A DNA stretch of 64,000 nucleotides from Litorivita sp050633545 (GTDB lineage: Bacteria > Pseudomonadota > Alphaproteobacteria > Rhodobacterales > Rhodobacteraceae): assembly GCA_050633545.1 (NCBI GenBank), contig JBOEGS010000002.1, positions 62,001 to 126,000 on the forward strand, given 5' to 3'. Both the position numbers and the translations under genes were made by a program. The notes under the pieces are model-generated. The model made no database searches and was not told where the DNA came from. It worked only from the letters and a program-made list of their open reading frames with translations. Positions 17,619 to 25,571 of the stretch are shown one piece after another; the first letter of the stretch is position 1; every line of letters begins with the position of its first letter.

Positions 17619-18437
17619 ATGGGGTTTCCCGGAACTTGGATGACCGAGAGCGAAAGCGTCGTGTATCGCGTGGTGCCCAAATGCGCCTGCTCGACCATCG
17701 GGCAAATTATGTATTACTCCGATCACGGCGCGTTTTTCGACGGCGACATTCATGACGCCCAAGAGGGCTTGCACAAATGGGCGCTCGACGACAGCCAAGC
17801 GAAGATCGAGAGCAACGTCAAAAACCACAGCTCTTATGCGTTTACCTGTGTGCGCAATCCCTACACGCGCATCCTGTCGTCGTTTTTCGACAAGATTTGC
17901 GGCATCCAGCGCAACGGCAAACGCTATCGCGGCAATCTGGTGCCGCTATTGATCCAGAAATACGGGATCGATGTGGGCGGGCCGGACGGGCAGGACGAGT
18001 TTGACCAGATCCAGAGCTTTCGCCGCTTCTTGCTCTTTGCGCGCGACACCATCCGTTGGCGCCGCCCGATGGAGCCGGACATCCATTGGTCGGCCATGTC
18101 GGGGCATATTTCGACATTCATCGTCAATGGCGGCAGCTACGACAAGATTTTCTGGACCGAGACGTTCAATGACGGGATGCAACAGGTCCTCGATGCGATC
18201 GAGACGCCCCATGCGGTCGATCTGGGCAGTATTCCGCGGTTCAATGAAAGCGAGGGCCACGGGCCCAAACGCGCCCATCCGGTCGAGGAGTATTTCGACG
18301 ATCTGTCGATGCATCTGGTTTATGAAATCTACAAACGTGATTTCCACCTGTTCAAATATGATTTCGAAAATCCGGCCAATAAAATGCCCGTGGGCGAGAT
18401 TGATCTGGACGAGGTGCATGCCAAGCTGGGCGAATAA
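17619..18437 (+). CDS. Sulfotransferase family 2 protein
   Basis: A 272-residue PAPS-dependent sulfotransferase of the family that includes carbohydrate and heparan sulfotransferases. The 5'-phosphosulfate loop is VPKCACSTI (residues 19-27) and the 3'-phosphate-binding segment is CVRNPYTRILSSF with Arg79. GGAGG lies nine bases upstream of the ATG. It transfers sulfate to a hydroxyl, probably of a sugar. The divergent neighbour is a branching glycosyltransferase, which points to a sulfated surface glycan; this is inference from context. Confidence 0.87.
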   Translation: MGFPGTWMTESESVVYRVVPKCACSTIGQIMYYSDHGAFFDGDIHDAQEGLHKWALDDSQAKIESNVKNHSSYAFTCVRNPYTRILSSFFDKICGIQRNGKRYRGNLVPLLIQKYGIDVGGPDGQDEFDQIQSFRRFLLFARDTIRWRRPMEPDIHWSAMSGHISTFIVNGGSYDKIFWTETFNDGMQQVLDAIETPHAVDLGSIPRFNESEGHGPKRAHPVEEYFDDLSMHLVYEIYKRDFHLFKYDFENPANKMPVGEIDLDEVHAKLGE

Positions 18438-18836
18438 AGCGCGGCGGTGACCACAGAGGCGGTCGCCGGATGGGGGGCTGTCTGCCCCCCTCGGCCTTGC
18501 GGCCTCACCCCCCGAAAGTATTTGCACCAAGAAAAAGCGGCGCGGACAGTTTGGCGCGATTTTTCACGGCTATCGTAACCTTTGCTTAAGGTTAATCACG
18601 CTACACCTGAGACAGGGAACAGGCGGAAGCGCCGATGCCCCTCCAAGGAAAAGCCGCCCCCTGCGTCGCTGGCGTAGCGGGGCGCGCACCTTGGACCAGC
18701 GAACGACCTGCATGCGTGCAAAATGCCGCATGCGGCCACATGTGCAAAAGGCCTGTGGCGAAACGGCGCGGAAAACCGCGCTGGCAAGTCTCAAATGGCG
18801 CGGGGCGGGGCGGAAAGCCTTTCCCCGCGTTTTTGC
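18438..18836. other. 399-bp gene-free stretch with a GC-rich hairpin element
   Basis: No convincing gene is seen. The first third holds the hairpin GGGGGGC-TGTCT-GCCCCCC followed by GGCC-TTGC-GGCC and then CCCCGAAAGTATTTGCACCA, which resembles a dispersed Rhodobacterales intergenic element. The rest has short open frames with no ribosome-binding site and no recognisable product. Near 18800-18830 a GGAAAG/CTTTCC-type hairpin flanked by GCGGGG/CCCCGC lies just after the adenosine kinase stop and may be its terminator. Confidence 0.55.
18466..18520. repeat. Putative Rhodobacterales intergenic hairpin element
   Basis: Two adjacent hairpins (a G6/C6 stem and a GGCC/GGCC stem) are followed by CCCCGAAAGTATTTGCACCA and an A-rich tail. 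It lies downstream of the sulfotransferase gene, where it could end transcription. The GTATTT-containing tail recalls the arms of the element at 15411-15485. That the family is widespread is from memory, not from a search. Confidence 0.45.
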
Positions 18837-19820
18837 TCAGAGCAGGCCTTCGGCGCGAAACAGCGCTTCGAGATCGGTTTCGGGGCGCGCGCCATAATGG
18901 CCGATCACCTCATGCGCCGCGATACAGCCCATGCGCCCAGACACCGCAAGCGATTGCCCCGTCGCCAGACCGAAGAGAAAACCGGCGGCGAATTGATCGC
19001 CCGCGCCCGTGGCATCGACCACTTTGGCGGGGGTCACGGGCACGGTGGCTTCTTCGTCGCCGCGCACGAGGACCACATCCGCCCCGCCGCGTGTGCACAC
19101 CACAAGCCCCGCATCCTGCGCCGCCTGTTCGAGCGCTGCGGACAGGTCGGTCTGGTAGAGCGATTCCCATTCGTGTTCATTGCCGATGACGTAATCCAAT
19201 TCGCGCACGAGGCGGCGGAAATCATCGCGGTGACGGTCGACGCAGAAGGGATCGGAGAGCGAGATGCCCGCCAGACCGCCCGACGATTTGCAAGCTTTGG
19301 CGGCGGCCTCGAAGGCGGTTTTGCCTTGGTCCTTGTCGTAAAGATAGCCTTCGAGGAACAGAATTTGTGCCGCGCCCGCGACATCGTCCGACACATCATC
19401 GGGGCCAAGATCGGCGGAAATGCCCAGATAGGTATTCATCGAGCGCTCGCCATCGGGCGAGACAAAGATCATCGAGCGCGAGGTCGGCAAATCGCCGCCC
19501 ACCACCGGCGGATTGACGAAATCGGTGCCGCCCTTGGCCATTTCCTCGGCATAGAACCGGCCCAGCGCATCGTCATGCACCCGCCCGATAAACCCCGTGG
19601 TCAGGCCCAGATTGCCCAGACCGGCCAATGTATTGGCCACCGACCCGCCCGGGGCCTGCACGCGCTCTTTCATCGCGGCATAAAGCATCTCGCCGCGCGC
19701 CTTTTCGGTCAGCGTCATGATGCCTTTTTCGATTCCCATCAGGTCGAGAAAGCTGTCGTCTGCGGGGCTGATCACATCGACAATCGCATTCCCGATGCCG
19801 ACGACTTGGTATTTGCTCAT
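18837..19820 (-). CDS. Adenosine kinase (PfkB family)
   Basis: A 327-residue PfkB/ribokinase-fold kinase. Signature 1 is seen as GGSVANTLAGLGNLGL near residue 58 and signature 2 as DATGAGDQFAAGF near residue 268, with the catalytic Asp in GAGD. The N-terminal GIGNAIVDV and the SMNTYLG lid region match bacterial adenosine/inosine kinase-type proteins, which phosphorylate adenosine with ATP. The ATG overlaps the TGA of nth (ATGA), so both are translated from one message. Related sugar kinases cannot be fully excluded. Confidence 0.88.
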   Translation of the reverse strand: MSKYQVVGIGNAIVDVISPADDSFLDLMGIEKGIMTLTEKARGEMLYAAMKERVQAPGGSVANTLAGLGNLGLTTGFIGRVHDDALGRFYAEEMAKGGTDFVNPPVVGGDLPTSRSMIFVSPDGERSMNTYLGISADLGPDDVSDDVAGAAQILFLEGYLYDKDQGKTAFEAAAKACKSSGGLAGISLSDPFCVDRHRDDFRRLVRELDYVIGNEHEWESLYQTDLSAALEQAAQDAGLVVCTRGGADVVLVRGDEEATVPVTPAKVVDATGAGDQFAAGFLFGLATGQSLAVSGRMGCIAAHEVIGHYGARPETDLEALFRAEGLL

Positions 19821-20461
19821 AGGTTCTTTTCCTCAAATTCACACAGGTCGCGTATCAGACAAGTCCCACAAAGTGGTTTACGCGCCTTGCAGGTATATCG
19901 GCCGTGCAGGATCATCCAGTGATGGGCATGGCGTTGGAATTCGGCGGGGATCTGGTCTTCGATGGCGCGTTCCACCGCGACGACATCCTTGCCAGGGCAC
20001 ACGCCTGAGCGGTTGCCAAAACGGAAGATATGGGTGTCGACGGCCTGTGCGGGCATGCCCCACCACATGTTGAGAACGACATTGGCGGTTTTGCGCCCCA
20101 CACCAGGCAAGGATTGCAGCGCGGCGCGGCTTGACGGCACCTCGCCGCCGTACTCGCGCACCAGAATTTCGCTCAACTTCATGACATTCTTGGCTTTTTG
20201 CCGGAACAATCCGATGGTTTTGATATGCTCGGTCACCCCCTCAAGCCCCAGATCAAGCATCTTTTGCGGCGTATCGGCGATCTGGAACAGCTTGGCGGTG
20301 GCTTTGTTGACCCCCACATCGGTCGCCTGCGCCGATAGGGCCACCGCCACCACCAGCGTATAGGCATTGGTGTGATCAAGCTCGCCTTTGGGTTCGGCCT
20401 CTGCCTCGGCAAAGCGCGAAAATATCTCGAAGATTGTATGATAGTCGAGTTGTCTGGCCAT
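19817..20461 (-). CDS. nth: Endonuclease III (DNA glycosylase/AP lyase)
   Basis: A 214-residue endonuclease III. The helix-hairpin-helix LPGVGRKTANVV contains the catalytic Lys, the catalytic Asp follows in DTHIFRFGNR, and the 4Fe-4S cluster ligands are the C-x6-C-x2-C-x5-C motif at the C-terminus (CKARKPLCGTCLIRDLC). It removes oxidised pyrimidines and cleaves the AP site. I chose ATG 20461 (MARQLDYHTIFEIF), which matches the family length. The stop overlaps the adenosine kinase start. Confidence 0.96.
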   Translation of the reverse strand: MARQLDYHTIFEIFSRFAEAEAEPKGELDHTNAYTLVVAVALSAQATDVGVNKATAKLFQIADTPQKMLDLGLEGVTEHIKTIGLFRQKAKNVMKLSEILVREYGGEVPSSRAALQSLPGVGRKTANVVLNMWWGMPAQAVDTHIFRFGNRSGVCPGKDVVAVERAIEDQIPAEFQRHAHHWMILHGRYTCKARKPLCGTCLIRDLCEFEEKNL

Positions 20462-20632
20462 GCCCGCTCTATGCCCGCACTCACGGCGCAAGACAAGATT
20501 GATCGGGGTTTGAGCCAAAACTTACGAAAATTCGAGATGGTTTTTGCTCAAGCTTTCGAGGCTTTTGATTTGGCGATTCAAGTCGCGATTAATAACTTGG
20601 GCGCAGGGTAATAGGGCAACTGGCATGAGACG

Positions 20633-21262
20633 ATGAACATGAACCTGACAACGACGCCTGTATCGGGCTTTGGCCCCGGAACGATTGTGATGACCACCGA
20701 TGGCGAGATGCCTGTCGAATGGCTCGCCCCCGGAGACAAGATGATCACCCGCGATCACGGCGCGCAACCGATCCTGTGGATGGGACGGATGCGCGGCACC
20801 ACGCCCGAGGGCGCGCCTTTGCCCGATCCGGTCGTGCTTTATCCTGGCGATGGTCCCGTCGGCGACAGCCCGATCGAGCGGCTGCGCCTTGCACCGGGGC
20901 ATCGCGCGATGCTGCGCCTGCCCGATGTGCAATTGCATCACGGCACCGACGAGGCCTTGGCGCGCGTCTCCGATCTGTCGCGCCGCGCGTCCAAACGCCC
21001 CGATCCCAATATGGGCGGGCTGGTCTATCATCACATCATGATGGAGCAGCACGAATTGGTCAACGCGGGCGGGCTTTGGGTCGAAACCGTCGACGCCGAG
21101 ATGGCCTTGCGTCTGGATGTGCCCGATTGGGTGCGCAAGAAGAGCCGGATTTTCGACCAGAGCGCCCAGACCGCGCGCATCTGCCTGACCCGCGACGAGG
21201 CGCAGATGATCCGCCAAAGCGCGCCGCAAGACATGTCCTTGCTGGATCTGCTGGTGGCCTGA
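20633..21262 (+). CDS. Hint-domain protein lacking the usual nucleophilic Cys
   Basis: A 209-residue stand-alone Hint domain of the type common in Rhodobacterales. The fold is recognisable from PGTIVMTTDGEMPVEWLAPGD, ITRDHGAQPILWMGR, the block-B-like LAPGHRAMLR and the terminal MEQHELVNAGGLWVETVD. In active Hint domains the first block begins with Cys (C-F-x-P-G-T); here it reads GFGPGT, so the nucleophile is absent. No N- or C-terminal extein-like domain is attached. Self-splicing or cleavage is therefore unlikely and the role is unknown. ATG 20639 is an alternative start two codons in. Confidence 0.8.
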   Translation: MNMNLTTTPVSGFGPGTIVMTTDGEMPVEWLAPGDKMITRDHGAQPILWMGRMRGTTPEGAPLPDPVVLYPGDGPVGDSPIERLRLAPGHRAMLRLPDVQLHHGTDEALARVSDLSRRASKRPDPNMGGLVYHHIMMEQHELVNAGGLWVETVDAEMALRLDVPDWVRKKSRIFDQSAQTARICLTRDEAQMIRQSAPQDMSLLDLLVA

Positions 21263-21410
21263 GCGCGGCGGCGCTTCCCTGCGACATCTCAAGCGCGTCG
21301 GCAGATATCCGGCGCGCTTTTGCCTCTCCGCGGGGGCCGCGATTGCGCAAAATTCGGGTCGCGCGGCGGCGCGCGGCTCGCTAGGCTCCTTTCATCCAAG
21401 CGATGAGAGT

Positions 21411-22346
21411 ATGATCATGACCCGAGCCGCACAAAGGCCCCCGAAAGCTGCCCCCGATGCGGCGTCGCCCGCCGCCCCTGATCCGCGCCTCGGGCTTGCC
21501 CCTGCCGACCGCGATACCGCCGCGCAGGGCGGCTATCACTACGCCATCATGCGCCGCGCCATCGCGGCGATCGACGCCGCCGATGGCCCGCTTTCGCTGG
21601 AGACGCTATCGGCGCAGATCGGCATGAGCCCCGCGCATTTCCAGCGGCTATTCTCCGCGTGGGTGGGCGTCTCGCCCAAGCGCTACCAACAATATCTGCA
21701 CCTCGATCAGGCCAAGCAGATGCTGCGCGAGCGCATGACCACATTGCAAACCAGCCACGCCATCGGCCTGTCCGGCAGCAGCCGCCTGCATGATCTCTTC
21801 GTGCGTTGGGAGGCCATGAGCCCGGGCGATTTTGCGCGCAGGGGCGAAGGGTTGACCATCCATTGGGGCTGGTTCGACAGCCCCTTTGGCCCCGCTTTGG
21901 TCATGGGCACGGATCGCGGCCTTTGCGGGCTGGCCTTTGCCGCCGAAACCGGCCCCGAGGCGGCGATGGCGGATTTGCGCGCGCGCTGGCCCAAGGCGCG
22001 GTTTGCCGAAAACCCGCGCGCCCTTGCGCCCATGGCAAAGGCCGCGCTCGACCAGCGCGGCGAAACCCGCCTGCATCTGATCGGCGCGCCCTTCCAGATC
22101 AAGGTCTGGGAGGCGCTTTTGCGCATTCCTTCGGGCCATGTCACCACCTATAGCGAGATCGCAGGTGCCATCGGCAGCCCCCGCGCCGTGCGCGCCGTCG
22201 GCACCGCCGTGGGCCGCAATCCGGTCAGCTGGCTGATCCCCTGCCACCGCGCCTTGCGCAAATCCGGCGCGCTTGGCGGTTATCACTGGGGCCTGCCGGT
22301 CAAACGCGCGCTTTTGGCCTATGAAAGCGCCCGCCGTGACGGCTAG
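21411..22346 (+). CDS. HTH-methylated-DNA--protein-cysteine methyltransferase fusion (Ada-like)
   Basis: A 311-residue fusion. Residues about 40-150 are an AraC-type HTH region (MRRAIAAIDAADGPLSLETLSAQIGMSPAHFQRLFSAW is split over the two helices), and residues 150-308 are an O6-alkylguanine alkyltransferase with the acceptor Cys278 in IPCHRAL and the downstream GGYHWG. The N-terminal Ada zinc domain that senses methylphosphotriesters is missing, so the inducer logic of E. coli Ada cannot apply directly. It repairs O6-alkylguanine by irreversible transfer of the alkyl group to Cys278. Confidence 0.88.
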   Translation: MIMTRAAQRPPKAAPDAASPAAPDPRLGLAPADRDTAAQGGYHYAIMRRAIAAIDAADGPLSLETLSAQIGMSPAHFQRLFSAWVGVSPKRYQQYLHLDQAKQMLRERMTTLQTSHAIGLSGSSRLHDLFVRWEAMSPGDFARRGEGLTIHWGWFDSPFGPALVMGTDRGLCGLAFAAETGPEAAMADLRARWPKARFAENPRALAPMAKAALDQRGETRLHLIGAPFQIKVWEALLRIPSGHVTTYSEIAGAIGSPRAVRAVGTAVGRNPVSWLIPCHRALRKSGALGGYHWGLPVKRALLAYESARRDG

Positions 22347-22471
22347 GCCATGCGCTGTTTTCCGCCGATCGGTGCCGCCTGTCGCCGCGCGCCCTGTTGG
22401 GCCGCGCGCAAACTCGGCCTATATAAGGCAAAACCCTGCCCGAGACGGGCACAAATGACCGAGGCACAGAC

Positions 22472-23164
22472 ATGACCCAGACCCAAACCGCCGCCGCGCG
22501 CCGCCGCGCCTTTCCCAAAACCGCTCTCACGCTTGGCGCGGCCTCTTTGATCGCGCTGACCGCTTGCACCGATCCGTCGATGATGAACCCCGATGATCCG
22601 CAGCGAAACACCAAACAAGGCACGCTTTTGGGCAGCCTCGTCGGCGCTGCCGCTGGCGCCATGGTCTCGGACAACAAAGCCAAAGGCGCGGTGATTGGCG
22701 GGCTGGTCGGCGCGGGCGCAGGCGCGGCCATCGGCAACAACCTCGACAAACAAGAGGCCGCATTGCGCCGTGATCTGGGCAATGACAATGTCACCATCCG
22801 CAACACCGGCGACCGTTTGATCGTGACCTTGCCGCAAGACATCCTCTTTGCCACCGACAGCGCCTCGCTGCGCCCCGATCTGCAAAGCGATCTGCGCACC
22901 GTCGCGGCCAATTTGAACGATTACCCCAATACCACCGTGCAGGTTCTGGGCCATACCGACAACACCGGCGGGGCCTCCTATAACCTCGATCTGTCGGCCC
23001 GCCGTGCCAGCACCGTGGCCAATGTGTTGATCGCGTCAGGGGTTGCGCCCTCGCGCGTCGTGACGACGGGCCGCGGCGAGGATCAACCGATTGCCTCGAA
23101 CCTGACGCCCGAGGGCCGCGCGCAAAACCGCCGCGTTGAAATCGTGATCCTGCCGAGCGCCTAA
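22472..23164 (+). CDS. OmpA family outer-membrane lipoprotein with glycine zipper
   Basis: A 230-residue lipoprotein. A signal peptide ends in the lipobox LTAC at about residues 28-31. A glycine-zipper segment follows (GTLLGSLVGAAAGAMV, GGLVGAGAGAAIG) and then a C-terminal OmpA/MotB peptidoglycan-binding domain (DILFATDSASLRPD, GHTDNTGGASYNLDLSARRA, TTGRGEDQPIASN, NRRVEIVI). This is the YiaD-like arrangement that ties the outer membrane to peptidoglycan. A clear terminator follows at 23191-23227. Confidence 0.93.
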   Translation: MTQTQTAAARRRAFPKTALTLGAASLIALTACTDPSMMNPDDPQRNTKQGTLLGSLVGAAAGAMVSDNKAKGAVIGGLVGAGAGAAIGNNLDKQEAALRRDLGNDNVTIRNTGDRLIVTLPQDILFATDSASLRPDLQSDLRTVAANLNDYPNTTVQVLGHTDNTGGASYNLDLSARRASTVANVLIASGVAPSRVVTTGRGEDQPIASNLTPEGRAQNRRVEIVILPSA

Positions 23165-23190
23165 ATCCGCACGCCGCACCGCCATCTATA

Positions 23191-23227
23191 AACGCCCCGC
23201 CTGTCCATAGGTCGGGGCGTTTTCTTT
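23191..23227 (+). terminator. Rho-independent terminator after the OmpA gene
   Basis: A 9-bp perfect stem, AACGCCCCG and CGGGGCGTT, with a 13-base loop is followed by TTCTTTT. It lies 26 bases after the stop of the OmpA-family gene. Confidence 0.88.
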
Positions 23228-23291
23228 TGGCCTTTTCATAGCGGCCCAAGGCTCTAGGGTGCGGCGCGTCACTGTTTGAAAGGAATTGCCC

Positions 23292-23828
23292 ATGTCGTCC
23301 CCTGCTCCTTTGATCGGCCTGTGCGGCGCGTTGCGCGCCGGATCGACCAATGCGCTTTTGCTGGCCGAGGCGGCGCGGCTTTACGGCGGCCCCTTTGCGG
23401 CGCCCTCGCTCGACCTGCCGCTCTATTCGCAAGACGTCGAAGACGCGGGCATGCCCGCAGCCGTCACCGCCTTGGCCGAGGCCATCGCCGCCGCGCCCGC
23501 GGTGATTATCTCCAGCCCCGAATACAACAGCGCCGTGTCGGGGGTTTTGAAAAACGCCCTCGATTGGGTCAGCCGCACGCCGCTCAAACCCTTTGCCGGC
23601 AAACCGGTGGCCATCATGACCGCCGCGGCGGGTATGACCGGCGGCGCGCGCGCGCAAGTTATGCTGCGCGCCTGCCTGACGCCGTTTCGCGCGCGTATCA
23701 TCGCGGGGCCGGATGTGATGCTTGGCGACAGCCGCAATGCCTTTGACGCGCAGGGGCGGCTGACGCGCGAGACGACGGCGAAAATGCTCGCCGATCTGAT
23801 GGAGGCGCTGCGCCGCGAGGCGGGGTAA
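23292..23828 (+). CDS. NADPH-dependent FMN reductase family flavoprotein
   Basis: A 178-residue flavodoxin-fold reductase. The FMN-phosphate loop is CGALRAGSTN at the N-terminus and the isoalloxazine-contacting motif is SSPEYNSAVSGVLKNALDWVSR. Family members reduce FMN, azo dyes, quinones or chromate with NAD(P)H. GAAAGGA lies nine bases upstream of ATG 23292. It is convergent with the following VOC gene, which starts only eight bases away on the other strand. Confidence 0.9.
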   Translation: MSSPAPLIGLCGALRAGSTNALLLAEAARLYGGPFAAPSLDLPLYSQDVEDAGMPAAVTALAEAIAAAPAVIISSPEYNSAVSGVLKNALDWVSRTPLKPFAGKPVAIMTAAAGMTGGARAQVMLRACLTPFRARIIAGPDVMLGDSRNAFDAQGRLTRETTAKMLADLMEALRREAG

Positions 23829-23835
23829 CCGCGCC

Positions 23836-24252
23836 CTAGAGCCGGTTCGACACTTCGATCAGATTGCCATCGGGATCGCGCAGGTAGATCGACAGGATCG
23901 GCCCCTGCGCGCCCGTGCGCGCCACGGGGCCTTGGGCGATGGCGATGCCCGCGCGGGCCAGATGCGCGGCCCAATCCTCCAGCGGCGTTGGCGACAGGAA
24001 ACACAAATCCGCCGAACCTGCCCTCACCTGCGCCGCTTTGGGCTCGAACTCCGCGCCCAGCACATGCAGGTTGATTTTCTGCGCGCCAAAGACCAAAGCC
24101 GGACGCGGCGCGCCGCCCTTGGGCGTGAACCACTCGGCCCGCATACCCAGCGCCTCGTAAAAGCCGATGGCGCGGTCCAGATCGCGCACCGTCAGCACCA
24201 GATGGTCAAGGCTCTCGACAGCGGGTCCGCCCGCCGGTTGCACATTCTCCAT
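23836..24252 (-). CDS. VOC family protein
   Basis: A 138-residue VOC-fold protein. The N-terminal module is LDHLVLTVRDLDRAIGFYEALGM and the C-terminal SIYLRDPDGNLIEVSNRL carries the usual metal-ligand Glu. AGGAGAGGCG lies just upstream of ATG 24252. Sequences of this kind are often annotated as virulence-associated or dioxygenase-like VOC proteins; the substrate cannot be read from the sequence. The gene is in the same direction as the FAD oxidoreductase upstream, 70 bases away. Confidence 0.86.
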   Translation of the reverse strand: MENVQPAGGPAVESLDHLVLTVRDLDRAIGFYEALGMRAEWFTPKGGAPRPALVFGAQKINLHVLGAEFEPKAAQVRAGSADLCFLSPTPLEDWAAHLARAGIAIAQGPVARTGAQGPILSIYLRDPDGNLIEVSNRL

Positions 24253-24322
24253 TGTCGCCTCTCCTGTCTGTCGCACCCTGTGGATTGCACGCCCTATGAG
24301 GTCCGCGCCATCACTGCACGGC

Positions 24323-25471
24323 TCAAAAACTTGCCTCCGGTTCAAAGCCTTGCGGAATATCCGCCGCGCCGCCGAGCACCAGATCGGCCATGACCTCACC
24401 CGCTTTGGGCGCCATGCCAAAGCCGATTTTGAAGCCGCCATTGGCGATATAGGCCCCCTTGTGAAGCGGATGCGCGCCCAGCATCGGCGCGCGCGAGCGC
24501 GCCTTGGGCCGCACCCCTGCCCAGCGCTCGATCACCGGCGCATCGGCCAGAGCGGGCAAGGCCGCGCGGGCGGCGGCGATCACCGCGTCCAGCTGCGCAT
24601 CGGTGCTGCGCGCATCGCTATACTCGCGCTCCGAGGTCGAGCCCACGGCCACCGTGCCATTCGCGTGGGGCACCACATGCACCCCGCCCGCAAATATCTG
24701 CGGCAAGCCGGAGGCCTCATAGCGCAGCAAGGCGCCCTGCCCCTTGACGCCGCCGCCCACGGGGCGCGCCCGCGCCGCCGACATCGCCTCCAGATCGGCC
24801 ACGCCGGTGCACCAGATCACCGCGCCCTCCTCGCGCCCCGCCTGCACGATCTCGCCGCCCTTGACGCGGATCGCTTCGGCCAGGGCCTGCGCCGCCATGC
24901 GCGGATGCATCCGCGCCGAGAGCGTATCATAGACGTAATATCCCGTCGGGCTGTGCGGCCGCCATGCGCCCCATGCCGCAACCCTATCCGCACCGGTGTC
25001 CGCACCCGTATCTGCGCCCGCATCTGCGCCCGTGTCTGCACTGACCTCTGCACTGACCTCGGCACTGGCCCCTGCACCCGCATCCGCCTGCATGCCCACA
25101 ACCTGCCACGCCGCGCGCCCTTGCCACAACGCCTGCGCCCCCGCGATGCGCGCGCGCGCCAGATCCACGGCCCGCGCATCGGCCAAGGGCTGCACCCGCC
25201 CGAGGCGCCCGTAGCCCGAGGGCAAACCGCAAACCCCCTCGACCTGCGCCCAATAGGCCTCGGCCATCAGCAGGCTGTCGAGTTGAAAGGCTTTTTTGGG
25301 GTTCCAGTTTTCCGGCACATGCGGTGCCAAGGCCCCGACCACACCGCCGCTCGCCCCCGCGCCCACGCCGTTGGGGTCGATCACCCGCACCCGCGCCCCG
25401 CGCAAGGTCAAGGACCACGCCACCGACAGGCCGAAAATCCCCGCCCCCCTTACCGTAGCATCCACAGCCAT
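24323..25471 (-). CDS. FAD-dependent oxidoreductase, MnmC C-terminal-like
   Basis: A 382-residue DAO-type flavoprotein. The dinucleotide-binding motif is GAGIFGLSVAWSLTLRGA and the C-terminal YIANGGFKIGFGMAPKAGE closes the FAD site. The family matches the oxidoreductase half of MnmC, which removes the carboxymethyl group of cmnm5s2U34 in tRNA, and the divergent neighbour is the methyltransferase half (MnmD). A glycine-oxidase-like enzyme remains possible. Residues about 127-158 form an Ala/Asp/Gly-rich stretch encoded by eight 12-bp repeats, in a place where the family has no such insert. Confidence 0.8.
   Translation of the reverse strand: MAVDATVRGAGIFGLSVAWSLTLRGARVRVIDPNGVGAGASGGVVGALAPHVPENWNPKKAFQLDSLLMAEAYWAQVEGVCGLPSGYGRLGRVQPLADARAVDLARARIAGAQALWQGRAAWQVVGMQADAGAGASAEVSAEVSADTGADAGADTGADTGADRVAAWGAWRPHSPTGYYVYDTLSARMHPRMAAQALAEAIRVKGGEIVQAGREEGAVIWCTGVADLEAMSAARARPVGGGVKGQGALLRYEASGLPQIFAGGVHVVPHANGTVAVGSTSEREYSDARSTDAQLDAVIAAARAALPALADAPVIERWAGVRPKARSRAPMLGAHPLHKGAYIANGGFKIGFGMAPKAGEVMADLVLGGAADIPQGFEPEASF
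24996..25091. repeat. Eight 12-bp tandem repeats inside the FAD oxidoreductase gene
   Basis: Eight degenerate units of exactly 12 bp (for example GTGTCTGCACTG, ACCTCTGCACTG, GCATCTGCGCCC) run without interruption and in frame, adding four residues each (patterns such as ADTG, AEVS). This looks like slippage-driven expansion in a surface loop. Confidence 0.9.
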
Positions 25472-25571
25472 CCATCGCCCCCATTGCCATTTGCCCGCAG
25501 CCTGCGCATTTTGGGCGGGCGCGGCCGATCACGGCGCGCCGGTTTTCACTGCTTCTCTAAGGGACCCCGCG

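Noticed and set aside
18612..18636. GGAAC as a further EcfG promoter
   Set aside because: No CGTT follows at 16 or 17 bases.
18570..18830. Small genes in the gap before the adenosine kinase gene
   Set aside because: Short frames on both strands lack ribosome-binding sites and any recognisable product.
20633..21262. Intein
   Set aside because: The Hint domain does not interrupt a host protein, has no homing endonuclease and lacks the Cys.
24996..25091. CRISPR-like repeat array
   Set aside because: Units are only 12 bp, contiguous without spacers and in frame inside a gene.
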